From Putridiphycobacter sp965230195 (GTDB lineage Bacteria > Bacteroidota > Bacteroidia > Flavobacteriales_D > Crocinitomicaceae), in assembly GCA_965230195.1 (NCBI GenBank), contig OZ245997.1, positions 2,108,001 through 2,172,000 on the forward strand: a DNA stretch of 64,000 nt, read 5' to 3'. A program made the translations under genes and the position numbers. The notes beneath the pieces were generated by a model. That model made no database searches. It was not told the origin of the DNA and was given only the letters and a program-made list of their open reading frames with translations. Below are positions 17,870-27,134 of this stretch, piece after piece. Numbering within the stretch: position 1 is the first letter of the stretch; the number at the start of each line of letters is the position of its first letter.

Positions 17870-19400
17870 CTAAAATTGATCCTGAAAAATCATCATCATT
17901 CATCTTACTTCCTACAGTATACGTGCCAGAATTTGCTGATTCCTGGTCAAAATCATTATTTTGAGTGAATTTTGACCCGTAATCCATTTCTGAAAATGCA
18001 TCAAGGTTATCGAAACGGATCAATTCTTTAATGAACCTTAACCGCACATTATCGAGTGAACCATTTCTGTGTTTTGCAACAATAACTTCCCCAATACCTT
18101 CGGTTGGCATACCATTTTCGTCTTCAATTAATCCATAGTATTCCGGACGATATATAAAACATACCATATCGGCATCCTGCTCAATTGCACCGGATTCCCT
18201 TAAGTCGGAAAGCATTGGTCTTTTATCGCCTCCTCTGGTTTCAACTGATCTACTCAACTGAGATAGTGCAATAATTGGAACATTGATTTCCTTTGCAATT
18301 TCCTTAATTGATCTTGAAATCATACTGATCTCCTGCTCTCTGTTTCCACTTTTTATTCCGGCAGTCATTAATTGAAGATAATCAATAATTACCAATTGGA
18401 TGTCATGTTGCATCTTCAATCGTCGACATTTTGCTCTAAGTTCAAAGATAGAGAGCGCCGGTGTATCGTCAATATAGATTGGTGCGTCTGCCAGGTTTGA
18501 AATATTTTCGTGTAATTGATTCCAGTCTTTTTCACTGGTAAATCCCTTTTTTAATTTTTCGGATGATAATCCGGTTTCCATTGACATTAAACGCTTTGTC
18601 AACTGTACACTAGACATCTCCAGTGAAAATATTGCCACACCCTGATTAAACTGAACAGCTGTGTTTCTGGCCAGTGATAAAACGAATGCTGTTTTACCCA
18701 TCCCCGGTCGGGCAGCCAATACAATCATATCCGATTTTTGCCAACCTGAAGTTAATCGGTCTAAATCTGTAAATCCACTTGGAACACCACTTACACCATC
18801 TTTATTTTTACTGGCTTTTTCAATTTCTTCAATAGCCTCAGATACCAATTCTTTAACACCGGAGTAACTTTTTTTCAGGTTACCTTCCGTGATTTTAAAC
18901 AATCCCTCTTCTGCCTGATTTAATACCTCAAAAACATCTTTGGTTTCGTCATAAGAGTTTTTGATTACATCAGAAGAAATACCAATTAATGAACGCAGAA
19001 TAAATTTTTCCGCGATTATTCTGGCATGGTATTCAATATGCGCTGTAGAAGCTACTCTGTTGGTTAATTTCGCAACAGCAGCCGGGCCTCCAACAATATC
19101 AAGATCTCCACTTTTTCTTAAGCGTTCGGTGACACTTAAAATATCGATTGTTTCGGAATTTCCGAAAAGGTGAAGGATGGCAGCAAAAATCTTCTGATTT
19201 TCGATTTTATAAAAACTCTCAGCCTGAAGTATGTCAATAGCATCATTGACTGCCTGTTGACCTAAGAGCATTGCTCCCAAAACAGCTTCTTCAATATCAG
19301 TAGAGTGTGGTGGAATTTTACCCACTTCATTAGCGGGCATTGTCCGATTTGATCCCAAACTTCTCCTTGCTCTTGAATTATTTGTATTCACCTGATCCAT
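17850..19400 (-). CDS. dnaB: replicative DNA helicase DnaB
   Basis: A 516-residue hexameric helicase that unwinds DNA ahead of the replisome. The N-terminal DnaB domain occupies about 30-135 (PHSTDIEEAVLGAMLLGQQA), a linker region about 150-200, and the RecA-like motor about 200-470. Walker A is ARPGMGKT at 230-237. The motor also contains SLEMSSVQLTKRLMS, VIIDYLQLM (Walker B) and LSQLSRSVETRGGDKRPMLS with the conserved arginine finger region. An acidic tail ending in DDDVPF is typical of Bacteroidota DnaB. No intein is present. A -7 element sits 7 bases upstream of the ATG, so the transcript is nearly leaderless. Confidence 0.98.
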   Translation of the reverse strand: MDQVNTNNSRARRSLGSNRTMPANEVGKIPPHSTDIEEAVLGAMLLGQQAVNDAIDILQAESFYKIENQKIFAAILHLFGNSETIDILSVTERLRKSGDLDIVGGPAAVAKLTNRVASTAHIEYHARIIAEKFILRSLIGISSDVIKNSYDETKDVFEVLNQAEEGLFKITEGNLKKSYSGVKELVSEAIEEIEKASKNKDGVSGVPSGFTDLDRLTSGWQKSDMIVLAARPGMGKTAFVLSLARNTAVQFNQGVAIFSLEMSSVQLTKRLMSMETGLSSEKLKKGFTSEKDWNQLHENISNLADAPIYIDDTPALSIFELRAKCRRLKMQHDIQLVIIDYLQLMTAGIKSGNREQEISMISRSIKEIAKEINVPIIALSQLSRSVETRGGDKRPMLSDLRESGAIEQDADMVCFIYRPEYYGLIEDENGMPTEGIGEVIVAKHRNGSLDNVRLRFIKELIRFDNLDAFSEMDYGSKFTQNNDFDQESANSGTYTVGSKMNDDDFSGSILDDDVPF

Positions 19401-19406
19401 TACTCA

Positions 19407-19414
19407 CAAAGTTA
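19407..19414 (-). promoter_or_regulatory. putative -7 element for dnaB
   Basis: The minus strand reads TAACTTTG. Its last base is only 6 bases before the dnaB ATG, predicting a start point at or next to the start codon. Confidence 0.5.
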
Positions 19415-19509
19415 GGGAAACAAACTAATATTTCTCCGATATACTTAAAGAATAGTTTTACAGTGGGAGGATGTTTAAAACTTCCAATATCTGTTGAAAA
19501 CTAAAAAAC

Positions 19510-21636
19510 TTATTTCATCCCCCCTTCAAAAACAGAAGAAGAATAACGTTTTCCGATAGTAGTAGATTTCAATACAAGTTCAAAAGTATTACCGTTATTG
19601 TTCATAATCTGTTTAGAGGCCATCAAAATAGTTGCCGATCCTTTCCCGTACGGTTTATAGTTGGAAAGCTTAACCTTATTCTCAATTAACTTACCATCTT
19701 CCGTGGTGTCAAGTGATTCTTTAATTTCTAAAAGACCGGTTTTTGTATTGTAGTACTCAAAAGATAATTCTTCAGATAGTTTATTTTTTATTTCCAATTT
19801 ATAATACGCCTTTCCATCAATTTCATCAATACCAAGTAAGTTAACTGTAAGCTGTTCACTGTTAATGTAATGGGATTGAGAAAAAGGGAAAGAAGGCAGG
19901 CTTTTTTCCGCTATTTTATTTTTATCATATACTTCTTCACCTTGCATTGACACCATTTTTCCTGTAGCGCCATTAAAATATTCCTTTTGGATAGTATTTC
20001 CATTAACTTTCAGGATCATTGCTTCTTTGTTAGGTGCTGCAGATGCGGTTGTTAATTTGAAAGCCGCTCCCATTTGAGTCATAATACCGTCATATTCTCT
20101 GGAAATGTATCGGATCTTCTTATTCTTTTTATCAATCATTTTTTGATCGTCAGTCATATAGACTTTAGAAAGATAGTTATTGATAATAGTGGTTGCAGTT
20201 ACACCTTCCGGTGCTGTTTTGAGTTTGGCCTGAGCGTTACCAAGACCGTCCATAAAGTCCACTTTAGAGTTGGAATCAAACCCCTTTAGTTTATGTGCTA
20301 TCTCTTCATTTCCAACAATAACAATATTTATTTTATCTGGTGAAAGATATGATTTAGCCACTTTTAAAAGGTCTTCTTTGGTGATGGCTTCCAATTTTTT
20401 TAAGTAGTCCCTGTAGTAGTTTTCAGGTAGGTTATATCTAATTGTATTTAAAGCAAAGTTTGCTACGGTTTGAGGATCTTCAAGGTTTCTGGCAAATGCG
20501 CCTGTTCTTGATTTCTTAACCAGATCCAGTTCGGCATCAGTTACATATTCATCCCGGATTTTATTGATCTCAAGTAGAATTTGTGTAACAGCGCTATCAG
20601 TTACTTCATTTCTAAAACTACCGCCTGCTGAAAATTCCCCTTTCAGTTTATCACTCTTAATATTAGAATAACAGCCATAAGTATAGGCTTTGTCTTCTCT
20701 CAGATTTCTCATTAACCTGGCTGAAAAGCTTCCCCCTCCTAAAATAGAGTTTAATACACTAAGCTTAATAGCATCCGGATGACCTGGTTTAAGATCAATA
20801 GTATGTGTAATGCTAATAACACTTTGAACCGCGCCAGGCTTGTTTACAAAGTAAACCTGGTTACCTGTATTAGATGGGGTAGAATAGTTGACCTCAGGCA
20901 TTTTATATTTTGAGGCTTCCCAATCACCAAAATATTCTTTGGCAATAGTCTTACCCTTTTCTTCTGAAATGTCACCAACAATAACAAGGTAGGCATTGTT
21001 AGGTTTAAAATAAGTGTTAAAGTACGATTTCAAATCATCAGTAGTAATGTTTTTAACCGATTCTTCAGTCATGATTTCGCCGTAAAAATGGTCTGATCCG
21101 TAATTGATCACATTAGCAACATTTGAGGCCATTGAATTAGGATCGGATTTTTGAGATGATAATCCGGACAAATATTGTGTTTTGATACGCTCAAATTCAG
21201 AATCAGGAAATGAAGGTGAAGTGATTACGCTTTTAAGTAGCTTTAACAATTTGTCAGAATGCTTGGTCAAAGATGAAGCATAAAATCCATTACTACTTGG
21301 GTAAAAGCTGGCTCCAATAAAGTCTATTGTTTCATCAAATTCTGATTTGGTATAGTCGGCTGTTCCTGCTCCTAGCATATCTCCTGCTAATTCAGAAAGT
21401 CCTACCTTATCTTTTTCCAGAACCGGTGGATTGTCAATAAATAATTGAAAAGAAATTTTAGGTAGTTTGTGGTTTTCAACGATTACAACTTTTAATCCGT
21501 TTTCCAATGTGTCAATTTTTGGTGTAGGGATATTAATCTCAGGATTGGGTTGCGCTTTAGGTGCTTTTGATCTGTCAATTTGGGCAAATGATACCATTGA
21601 AAGAACAATAAAATATATGGCGATTAACTTTTTCAT
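19510..21636 (-). CDS. M16 family peptidase homologue, inactive subunit
   Basis: A 708-residue exported M16 (pitrilysin/insulinase) protein with a signal peptide at 1-18. It contains two M16 half-domains, followed by an extra C-terminal beta-rich region from about residue 480 that probably folds onto the envelope side. The HxxEH zinc motif is lost: the aligned segment GLSELAGDML at 79-88 has E82 in place of the first His, G85 in place of the Glu and D86 in place of the second His, so it cannot bind catalytic zinc. It lies 23 bases downstream of an active M16 gene. In characterised two-subunit M16 peptidases one partner is catalytic and the other structural, and that arrangement is inferred here. 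Confidence 0.92.
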   Translation of the reverse strand: MKKLIAIYFIVLSMVSFAQIDRSKAPKAQPNPEINIPTPKIDTLENGLKVVIVENHKLPKISFQLFIDNPPVLEKDKVGLSELAGDMLGAGTADYTKSEFDETIDFIGASFYPSSNGFYASSLTKHSDKLLKLLKSVITSPSFPDSEFERIKTQYLSGLSSQKSDPNSMASNVANVINYGSDHFYGEIMTEESVKNITTDDLKSYFNTYFKPNNAYLVIVGDISEEKGKTIAKEYFGDWEASKYKMPEVNYSTPSNTGNQVYFVNKPGAVQSVISITHTIDLKPGHPDAIKLSVLNSILGGGSFSARLMRNLREDKAYTYGCYSNIKSDKLKGEFSAGGSFRNEVTDSAVTQILLEINKIRDEYVTDAELDLVKKSRTGAFARNLEDPQTVANFALNTIRYNLPENYYRDYLKKLEAITKEDLLKVAKSYLSPDKINIVIVGNEEIAHKLKGFDSNSKVDFMDGLGNAQAKLKTAPEGVTATTIINNYLSKVYMTDDQKMIDKKNKKIRYISREYDGIMTQMGAAFKLTTASAAPNKEAMILKVNGNTIQKEYFNGATGKMVSMQGEEVYDKNKIAEKSLPSFPFSQSHYINSEQLTVNLLGIDEIDGKAYYKLEIKNKLSEELSFEYYNTKTGLLEIKESLDTTEDGKLIENKVKLSNYKPYGKGSATILMASKQIMNNNGNTFELVLKSTTIGKRYSSSVFEGGMK

Positions 21637-21659
21637 TTTATTAATAAATTAAGTAGTAA

Positions 21660-23141
21660 TTATTTTGGTAAATAGTGAAGAACAACTCTGTTCGAAGAAT
21701 TAAAATACAAATTGGCTACCCTTTTAATATCTTCCGGAGTCACTGCCAGGTATTGATCTATTTCAGTATTAATCAAACCTGTTTTACCTTGATAATAGGT
21801 GTAGTATTGGGCAAGGCTCTCTGCAATTCCGGCCATTGAGGAGTAGGATGAAATGATGTCATTTTCAATTTGATTTTGAATTTTCTTTAATTCATTGTCA
21901 CTAACTAACTCACTTTTCAGTTTTTCAACTTCCCGGTCAAGTGCAATCTGAAGAGAATCAACTCCTATTCCCATATTTGCGAGTGCAAATGTGATAGTAA
22001 CACCCTGGTCTTCGAGTGGAAAAGGAAAAACAAAGGCCTGCATGGCTTTCCCTTGTGATTCCACAACATTTTTTTGAATCCTTGAAGATTTCCCATCAGA
22101 CAAAATTTTGGTGAGCATTTCCACTGCATAATGATCTTTATGGTTCAATTCAGGTGTTCTGTAAGCCAAAAAAACTGCCGATAATTGAATATTGTCATAG
22201 ATCGTGTCAATAATTTCCTCTTTTAATAAAGGCTCTTTTACTGTTGGTCTTGGTACAGGATGTGGTTTTTCTGATACTTTTGGAAAATACTTGTCGATAA
22301 AAGCTTCGGTTGACAGACTATTGTAATCACCGATAAAGTTTTTTCCATGAGCTATAGAACCAATTTGGGACTTGTATTTTAAAACAAATTTTTCACGACT
22401 CAAAAACTCCTTATCTCTGTAAACGTTTAATTTATCGCCATTCGGAATAGTACCAAAATACTCGTTAATCCACTTTTTCGTAAGTTCAATGTCAATGTCC
22501 CCGGCAATTGAAAGTGTTAAGTTATGTGGAACATAGAATGTTCTGTAAAAGTTAATGTAATCTGATTCCTCTGCAGCATTCAGGTCGTCCATGCTACCAA
22601 TTACAGTCCACTTGTAAGGATGTTCTTTATAAGCCCTTTTAAAAATGTTTTCCTGCCATGAACCGTAAGGTTGATTATCCATTCTTTGTCTTTTCTCTTC
22701 TTTCACAACCTCCCGTTGGGTTTCTATACCAATATTTTCAACTTTTGCATGAAGTAATCGTTCAGATTCAAGCCATATCCCCAGCTCAACCTGATTTGAA
22801 GGCAATAATTCATAGTAGAATGTTCTGTCTTTCGAAGTATTAGCGTTCAAAGTACCTCCGGCTCTTTCAACATATTTATCATATTCGTGGCGTTCAATAT
22901 TTTCAGTGCCTTCAAACATCAAATGCTCAAAAAAATGTGCAAATCCGGTTCTGCCTACATTTTCATTTTTCGATCCAACATGATACATCATTGTAACTGC
23001 TGCAACAGGAGTACTGTGATTTTCGTGCAGGATAACATGGATGCCATTATCCAGATCATATTCAACAAAGTCAATTTTTGTTGATTGTGCATTTATTGCA
23101 ATCGGTAAAAAAATACCGAGGAATATTAGGTAATTCTTCAT
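21660..23141 (-). CDS. M16 family zinc metallopeptidase, active subunit
   Basis: A 493-residue exported zinc peptidase with a signal peptide at 1-18 (ending INAQ). The inverted zinc motif HFFEH at 69-73 supplies H69, E72 and H73, and the ETQREVVKEEKRQR helix near 145-158 supplies the downstream glutamate ligand. The conserved YNSL-like active-site and substrate-groove segments, LSIAGDIDIE and LAYRTPELNH, follow in order. The family degrades small unfolded peptides; an envelope location fits cleavage of peptides arriving from outside. It is the first gene of the pair, with a -7 element at 23162-23169, and is divergent from the NTF2-like gene. Confidence 0.95.
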   Translation of the reverse strand: MKNYLIFLGIFLPIAINAQSTKIDFVEYDLDNGIHVILHENHSTPVAAVTMMYHVGSKNENVGRTGFAHFFEHLMFEGTENIERHEYDKYVERAGGTLNANTSKDRTFYYELLPSNQVELGIWLESERLLHAKVENIGIETQREVVKEEKRQRMDNQPYGSWQENIFKRAYKEHPYKWTVIGSMDDLNAAEESDYINFYRTFYVPHNLTLSIAGDIDIELTKKWINEYFGTIPNGDKLNVYRDKEFLSREKFVLKYKSQIGSIAHGKNFIGDYNSLSTEAFIDKYFPKVSEKPHPVPRPTVKEPLLKEEIIDTIYDNIQLSAVFLAYRTPELNHKDHYAVEMLTKILSDGKSSRIQKNVVESQGKAMQAFVFPFPLEDQGVTITFALANMGIGVDSLQIALDREVEKLKSELVSDNELKKIQNQIENDIISSYSSMAGIAESLAQYYTYYQGKTGLINTEIDQYLAVTPEDIKRVANLYFNSSNRVVLHYLPK

Positions 23142-23161
23142 GGTTTAAATTTCGATTTGCA

Positions 23162-23169
23162 CAAAAATA
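23162..23169 (-). promoter_or_regulatory. putative -7 element for the M16 pair
   Basis: The minus strand reads TATTTTTG, a TAnnTTTG match 21 bases upstream of the active M16 ATG. Confidence 0.5.
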
Positions 23170-23231
23170 GCAACAGTTTTTTTATTGTTGTTATTTTTAT
23201 GGATTATTGGTAAATAATTTAATTAAACGGT

Positions 23232-23702
23232 ATGAAGCAGATTAGTCGGACAGTATATTTTATCATTGCAATGGTACTTGTATCTTGTAATGCTGTTGAA
23301 AATAATCCTGAGGATTTAGATAAAATAATAGATAAATGGCATAGGGATGTGGCTGAATTCAGATTGGATGAGTATTTTGCTTTGATGGACGATTCATTTA
23401 TTTTTTTGGGAACTGATCCTTCGGAGCGTTGGAGCAAATCAACATTTCATAAATTCTGCAAACCTCATTTTGAAAAGAAAAAAACATGGGATTTTACACC
23501 AGAATGGCGGAATTGGTACTTTTCTGAAGATGGTAAAACTGCCTGGTTTGAGGAGTCAATTCAAACCTGGATGGAAGATTGCAGAGGATCAGGAGTATTG
23601 ATCTTTAAGGATGATCAATGGCGAATTGTTCATTATAATTTAACTGTTTTAATCGAAAATGAAAAAATATCAGAATTTATTGACTTAAGGAAAAGGGGAT
23701 AG
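23232..23702 (+). CDS. NTF2-like (SnoaL_3 type) lipoprotein
   Basis: A 156-residue protein with an N-terminal hydrophobic signal ending in the lipobox LVSC (C19). The mature part is a single NTF2/SnoaL-type cone-shaped domain: a helix with DLDKIIDKWHRDVAEFRLDEYFALMDDSFIFLGTD, the conserved ERWSKSTFHKFCKPHF segment, then strands TAWFEESIQTWM and GVLIFKDDQWRIVHYNLTV. This fits the SnoaL-like group whose members are mostly of unknown function; no catalytic pair is obvious. It is divergent from the M16 operon and separated by 257 bases, including a hairpin, from the next gene. Confidence 0.75.
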   Translation: MKQISRTVYFIIAMVLVSCNAVENNPEDLDKIIDKWHRDVAEFRLDEYFALMDDSFIFLGTDPSERWSKSTFHKFCKPHFEKKKTWDFTPEWRNWYFSEDGKTAWFEESIQTWMEDCRGSGVLIFKDDQWRIVHYNLTVLIENEKISEFIDLRKRG

Positions 23703-23851
23703 TAACTACTGAGTAATTGAACTTTAATTTTGTTAAGAACATTTTCTCACCACTTTTTGTTATCAAAATTATTCATATCACTTTTTCTTTTTAATTGTAT
23801 TCATCAATTCGCCATGCTCAAGTCTCATTTAACTCTGGCTAAACTCCGTTT

Positions 23852-23887
23852 TTGATACCGCAATTGGTGAAAAATTGCCTTTATCAA
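23852..23887 (+). other. two-part hairpin between NTF2-like gene and ACMSD
   Basis: TTGATA pairs with TATCAA and GCAATT with AATTGC around a 7-base loop, with a small asymmetric internal loop. No T-run follows, so it is not a standard terminator. It may be an RNA structure or a protein site ahead of the ACMSD gene. Confidence 0.3.
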
Positions 23888-23959
23888 TTCTCAAACTCAA
23901 TTTCCCAATAGTTACTTAGAGATAATGTTTATATTCGCCCATACAAACTAAAATCAATT

Positions 23960-24973
23960 ATGCTAAAAATAGACGCGCATACCCACATTCTGCCAAATAA
24001 AATGCCCAATTGGACCGATAAGTTCGGCTATGGTGATTTTATTTGGATGAAAGAATCCGAAGAAAAAGGAAAAGCTGATATGATGAAAGGTAATCAGTTT
24101 TTTAGAACGGTTGAAGAAAATTGCTGGAATGGAGATATTCGGATTCCCGAATATGAGCAATTTAATACACAGGTTCAAGTGGTATGTACGGTTCCGGTTA
24201 TGTTTTCCTATTGGGCAAATTCAAAAGATACATTGGATTTAAGTCGTTTCTTAAATGATCATATAGCAGACTTACAGGTAAGGTATCCCAAAAATTATGT
24301 TGGGTTAGGAACAGTGCCTATGCAGGATGCTGAATTGGCTATTCAGGAAATGGAGCGTCTAAAAAATGAACTCAATATACCAGGGATACAGATTGGCTCA
24401 AATATCAATGATAAGAATTTAAGTGAAGCTGAGTTCTTTCCAATTTTTGAGGCCGCTCAAAGGTTGGATTTGTCTGTTATGATTCACCCCTGGGAAATGA
24501 TGGGGTTCAATAGTATGGAAAAGTATTGGTTACCGTGGTTAGTGGGAATGCCGGCAGAAACATCAAGGGCAATGGCATCATTGATATTTAGTGGGACAAT
24601 GGAAAAATTACCACAATTAAAAGTAATGTTGTCACATGCTGGTGGATCTTTTATTCCGACAATCGGGCGGTTAGAACATGGGTTTAACTGTCGTCCGGAT
24701 TTGGTTCAGATCGATAATCAGGTTAACCCAAGAGAGTATTTAGGAAAGTTTTGGGTAGATTGTATTACACATGACATTGATATGTTAAAATACATTGTCA
24801 ATGCAGTAGGTTCTGAAAAAGTGTGTTTGGGGACCGATTATCCATTTCCATTGGGAGATCTTGAAATAGGAAAGTTTATTGAAGATAGTGATTTGCCAAC
24901 TAAAGATATTGAAAATATATTCTCGCAATCAACACTGGATTGGTTAGGATTGGACCGTTCGAAATTTGAGTAA
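23960..24973 (+). CDS. aminocarboxymuconate-semialdehyde decarboxylase (ACMSD)
   Basis: A 337-residue amidohydrolase-fold decarboxylase. It acts on 2-amino-3-carboxymuconate-6-semialdehyde in tryptophan breakdown through the kynurenine pathway, diverting flux away from quinolinate. Metal-site residues are visible as H7 and H9 (DAHTH), H176 (MIHPWE), H226 (LSHAGG) and D293 (GTDYPFPLG). Long stretches such as VPVMFSYWA, KYWLPWLVGMPAET and TDYPFPLG match what I remember of the animal enzyme, so assignment is secure. The pseudomonad equivalent is called nbaD. No other kynurenine pathway gene lies in the window. Nearest upstream sequence has TATATTCG, one mismatch from a -7 element. Confidence 0.95.
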   Translation: MLKIDAHTHILPNKMPNWTDKFGYGDFIWMKESEEKGKADMMKGNQFFRTVEENCWNGDIRIPEYEQFNTQVQVVCTVPVMFSYWANSKDTLDLSRFLNDHIADLQVRYPKNYVGLGTVPMQDAELAIQEMERLKNELNIPGIQIGSNINDKNLSEAEFFPIFEAAQRLDLSVMIHPWEMMGFNSMEKYWLPWLVGMPAETSRAMASLIFSGTMEKLPQLKVMLSHAGGSFIPTIGRLEHGFNCRPDLVQIDNQVNPREYLGKFWVDCITHDIDMLKYIVNAVGSEKVCLGTDYPFPLGDLEIGKFIEDSDLPTKDIENIFSQSTLDWLGLDRSKFE

Positions 24974-25136
24974 TAAATTGACTGTCTAGTAAGTACTAAA
25001 ACAGGTTGATGTAAGATGTTTTAGACGTGTAGAAAATTAATTGTTTTCAATTCAGACTGGTCATCAAATTTTTGTAGAATGTCCTAAATTCATAATTAAT
25101 CCTCATTAATACTAAGAGTGTTAAAATAGATTTATT

Positions 25137-27071
25137 ATGAAAAAGATAATTTTTGGATTTCTTTTATTAGGTATTTTTGGAGTTTATGGACAAGAAGGTG
25201 CATACCAATGCTCTGAATCAAAATCTGAACGTCAGATAATAAATAATCAGGACCGATCAAATACATTAAACTTAAGCCAAATTGCGCTTACGGAATTATA
25301 TGATGTTCATTTCTATAAATTGGATCTTAATGTTGAACGTACAACTAGAGATTTATCAGGAATAGTTGAAATCCATGCAACTGTGACAAGATCGGGTTTA
25401 AATACTGTTTTATTTGAGCTCCACGAAGATCTGACTATCAATTCGATTGTAATAAACGGTGTTAATTCAACATTTATCAGAAACGGTTCAGCAGTTTCAG
25501 TTTCTGTAAACCTTGCAATGGGAGATAATTTTATCGTAAGTGTTGATTATGGGGGGACGCCTCCCGTTAATGGTTGGGGAGAACGAGGTGTTTTTAATGA
25601 TTTTTCGCAGTACGGAGATCAGGTGACATTTACCCGAAGTCAGCCATTTTCTTCTTACAGGTGGTGGCCCTGTAAACAATCTTTGACAGATAAAGCAGAT
25701 TCAATATATGTCTATTTGACAACTGACTCTACAAACAAGGCCGGATCGATTGGTTTATTAACAGATGTGGCAGATCTTGGAAATGGAAAATTCCGTTATG
25801 AATGGCAATCAACCTATCCGATTGACTATTATCTGGTGTCTTACAGTGTAGCGGAATACATTGATTATTCAGTTTATGCTAATCCAGCTGGTGCAACCAA
25901 TCCGATATTAATTCAGAATTTCATATACGATTCCCCTCAATTTTTAACCGATTTCCAGCCCTATATCGATACTACAATTGATTTTTTAGAATATTTTTCT
26001 GATTTGTATGGGATGTACCCCTTCGAAAATGAAAAATATGGACATTGTATTGCACCCATGAATGGAGGGATGGAACATCAGACAATGACTACTCAGGGAT
26101 CTTTTAATACCAGTCTGACAGCGCACGAATTGGCACATCAGTGGTTTGGTAACAATGTAACATGTGAAAGTTGGTCTGACATATGGTTGAGTGAAGGATT
26201 TGCTACCTACAGTTCCTGTCTTATAGAGGAAGAGTTTGGTACAGGAATAGGGGCGTGTATGGCTGATATCCATGCCAATGTAAAATTAGGACCAGATGGT
26301 TCTGTCTGGGTTGAAGACACTTTAAACCGTTCAAGTATATTTAACTGGAGATTAACTTATCAAAAAGGTGCAGCCATTATCCATACACTTAGATTTTTGA
26401 TTAATGACGATACTGTTTTTTCTAATATTTTGAAAACTTATCAAAATCAATTTTCCGGAGGTACGGCCAGATTAGATGATTTTAAAAATATAGCAGAAAA
26501 TGAGTCAGGTCTTGACTTGACCAATTTTTTTAATGAATGGTATTACGGCGAAGGTTTTCCAAATTATTCAATTGAATATACTCAAACCGGAACCGGGACA
26601 ATAATTAAAGTGAGTCATACAGGATCATGGCCGTTTGTAACCCCAACATTTACTAACGATATTGAATTGAAATTTATTGGGAGTGGTATGACGCAAATTG
26701 TCTACAGAGTTCCAATTACAGGAAATGTAACTTATCATTTTATACCTTTTACGGCATCCATATTCAATATTATTATTGATCCCAACAATTGGATTGTTAA
26801 TGATTTTGGAACAGTTACTGAAAATCCTGATATAGTTTCCGTAGAAATGTTTTCTAATACTGAATTTAAATACTATCCTAATCCTTTTATTAATAAAATC
26901 AGTTTCTTTAGTGACATCAGTGGAGATATTGGGGTGTACACAATTGATGGTAAAAAATTAAAGAGTATTTGGATTAATCAAGGAACAAATGAAGTTGACT
27001 TATCGGATTTAAATTCCGGACAATACATTATAACATTTCGGGAAAGACATTTTAAGATTGTTAAAGAATAG
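25137..27071 (+). CDS. secreted M1 zinc aminopeptidase with T9SS sorting domain
   Basis: A 644-residue secreted metallopeptidase with a signal peptide at 1-18. The M1 N-terminal beta domain includes HFYKLDLNVERTTRDLSG. The substrate-loop GGMEHQ lies before the zinc site H330-E331-L-A-H334, with E353 in LSEGFAT as third ligand. The catalytic tyrosine region follows with KGAAIIHTLRFL. The C-terminal segment from about residue 579 (YYPNPFINKISFF, then GVYTIDGKKL, LNSGQYIITF and a basic end) is a type A sorting domain, which sends the protein out through the type IX secretion system to the cell surface or medium. It ends at a strong terminator and is convergent with a peptide transporter gene. 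Confidence 0.95.
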   Translation: MKKIIFGFLLLGIFGVYGQEGAYQCSESKSERQIINNQDRSNTLNLSQIALTELYDVHFYKLDLNVERTTRDLSGIVEIHATVTRSGLNTVLFELHEDLTINSIVINGVNSTFIRNGSAVSVSVNLAMGDNFIVSVDYGGTPPVNGWGERGVFNDFSQYGDQVTFTRSQPFSSYRWWPCKQSLTDKADSIYVYLTTDSTNKAGSIGLLTDVADLGNGKFRYEWQSTYPIDYYLVSYSVAEYIDYSVYANPAGATNPILIQNFIYDSPQFLTDFQPYIDTTIDFLEYFSDLYGMYPFENEKYGHCIAPMNGGMEHQTMTTQGSFNTSLTAHELAHQWFGNNVTCESWSDIWLSEGFATYSSCLIEEEFGTGIGACMADIHANVKLGPDGSVWVEDTLNRSSIFNWRLTYQKGAAIIHTLRFLINDDTVFSNILKTYQNQFSGGTARLDDFKNIAENESGLDLTNFFNEWYYGEGFPNYSIEYTQTGTGTIIKVSHTGSWPFVTPTFTNDIELKFIGSGMTQIVYRVPITGNVTYHFIPFTASIFNIIIDPNNWIVNDFGTVTENPDIVSVEMFSNTEFKYYPNPFINKISFFSDISGDIGVYTIDGKKLKSIWINQGTNEVDLSDLNSGQYIITFRERHFKIVKE

Positions 27072-27077
27072 AAATAG

Positions 27078-27116
27078 AAAACGCCCATCTGATTTCAGAT
27101 GGGCGTTTTTTTATTT
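27078..27116. terminator. bidirectional rho-independent terminator
   Basis: The stem AAAACGCCCATCTGA and its complement surround a very small loop (27093-27094), followed by a T-run on the plus strand and an A/T-rich mirror on the minus strand. It separates the convergent M1 peptidase and POT transporter genes. Confidence 0.9.
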
Positions 27117-27134
27117 GTAAAATGTCTTATGGTG

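Noticed and set aside
24980..25003. Weak stem-loop after ACMSD (CTGT...ACAG with AGTA/TACT)
   Set aside because: Arms are short and interrupted and no T-run follows; it could easily be chance.
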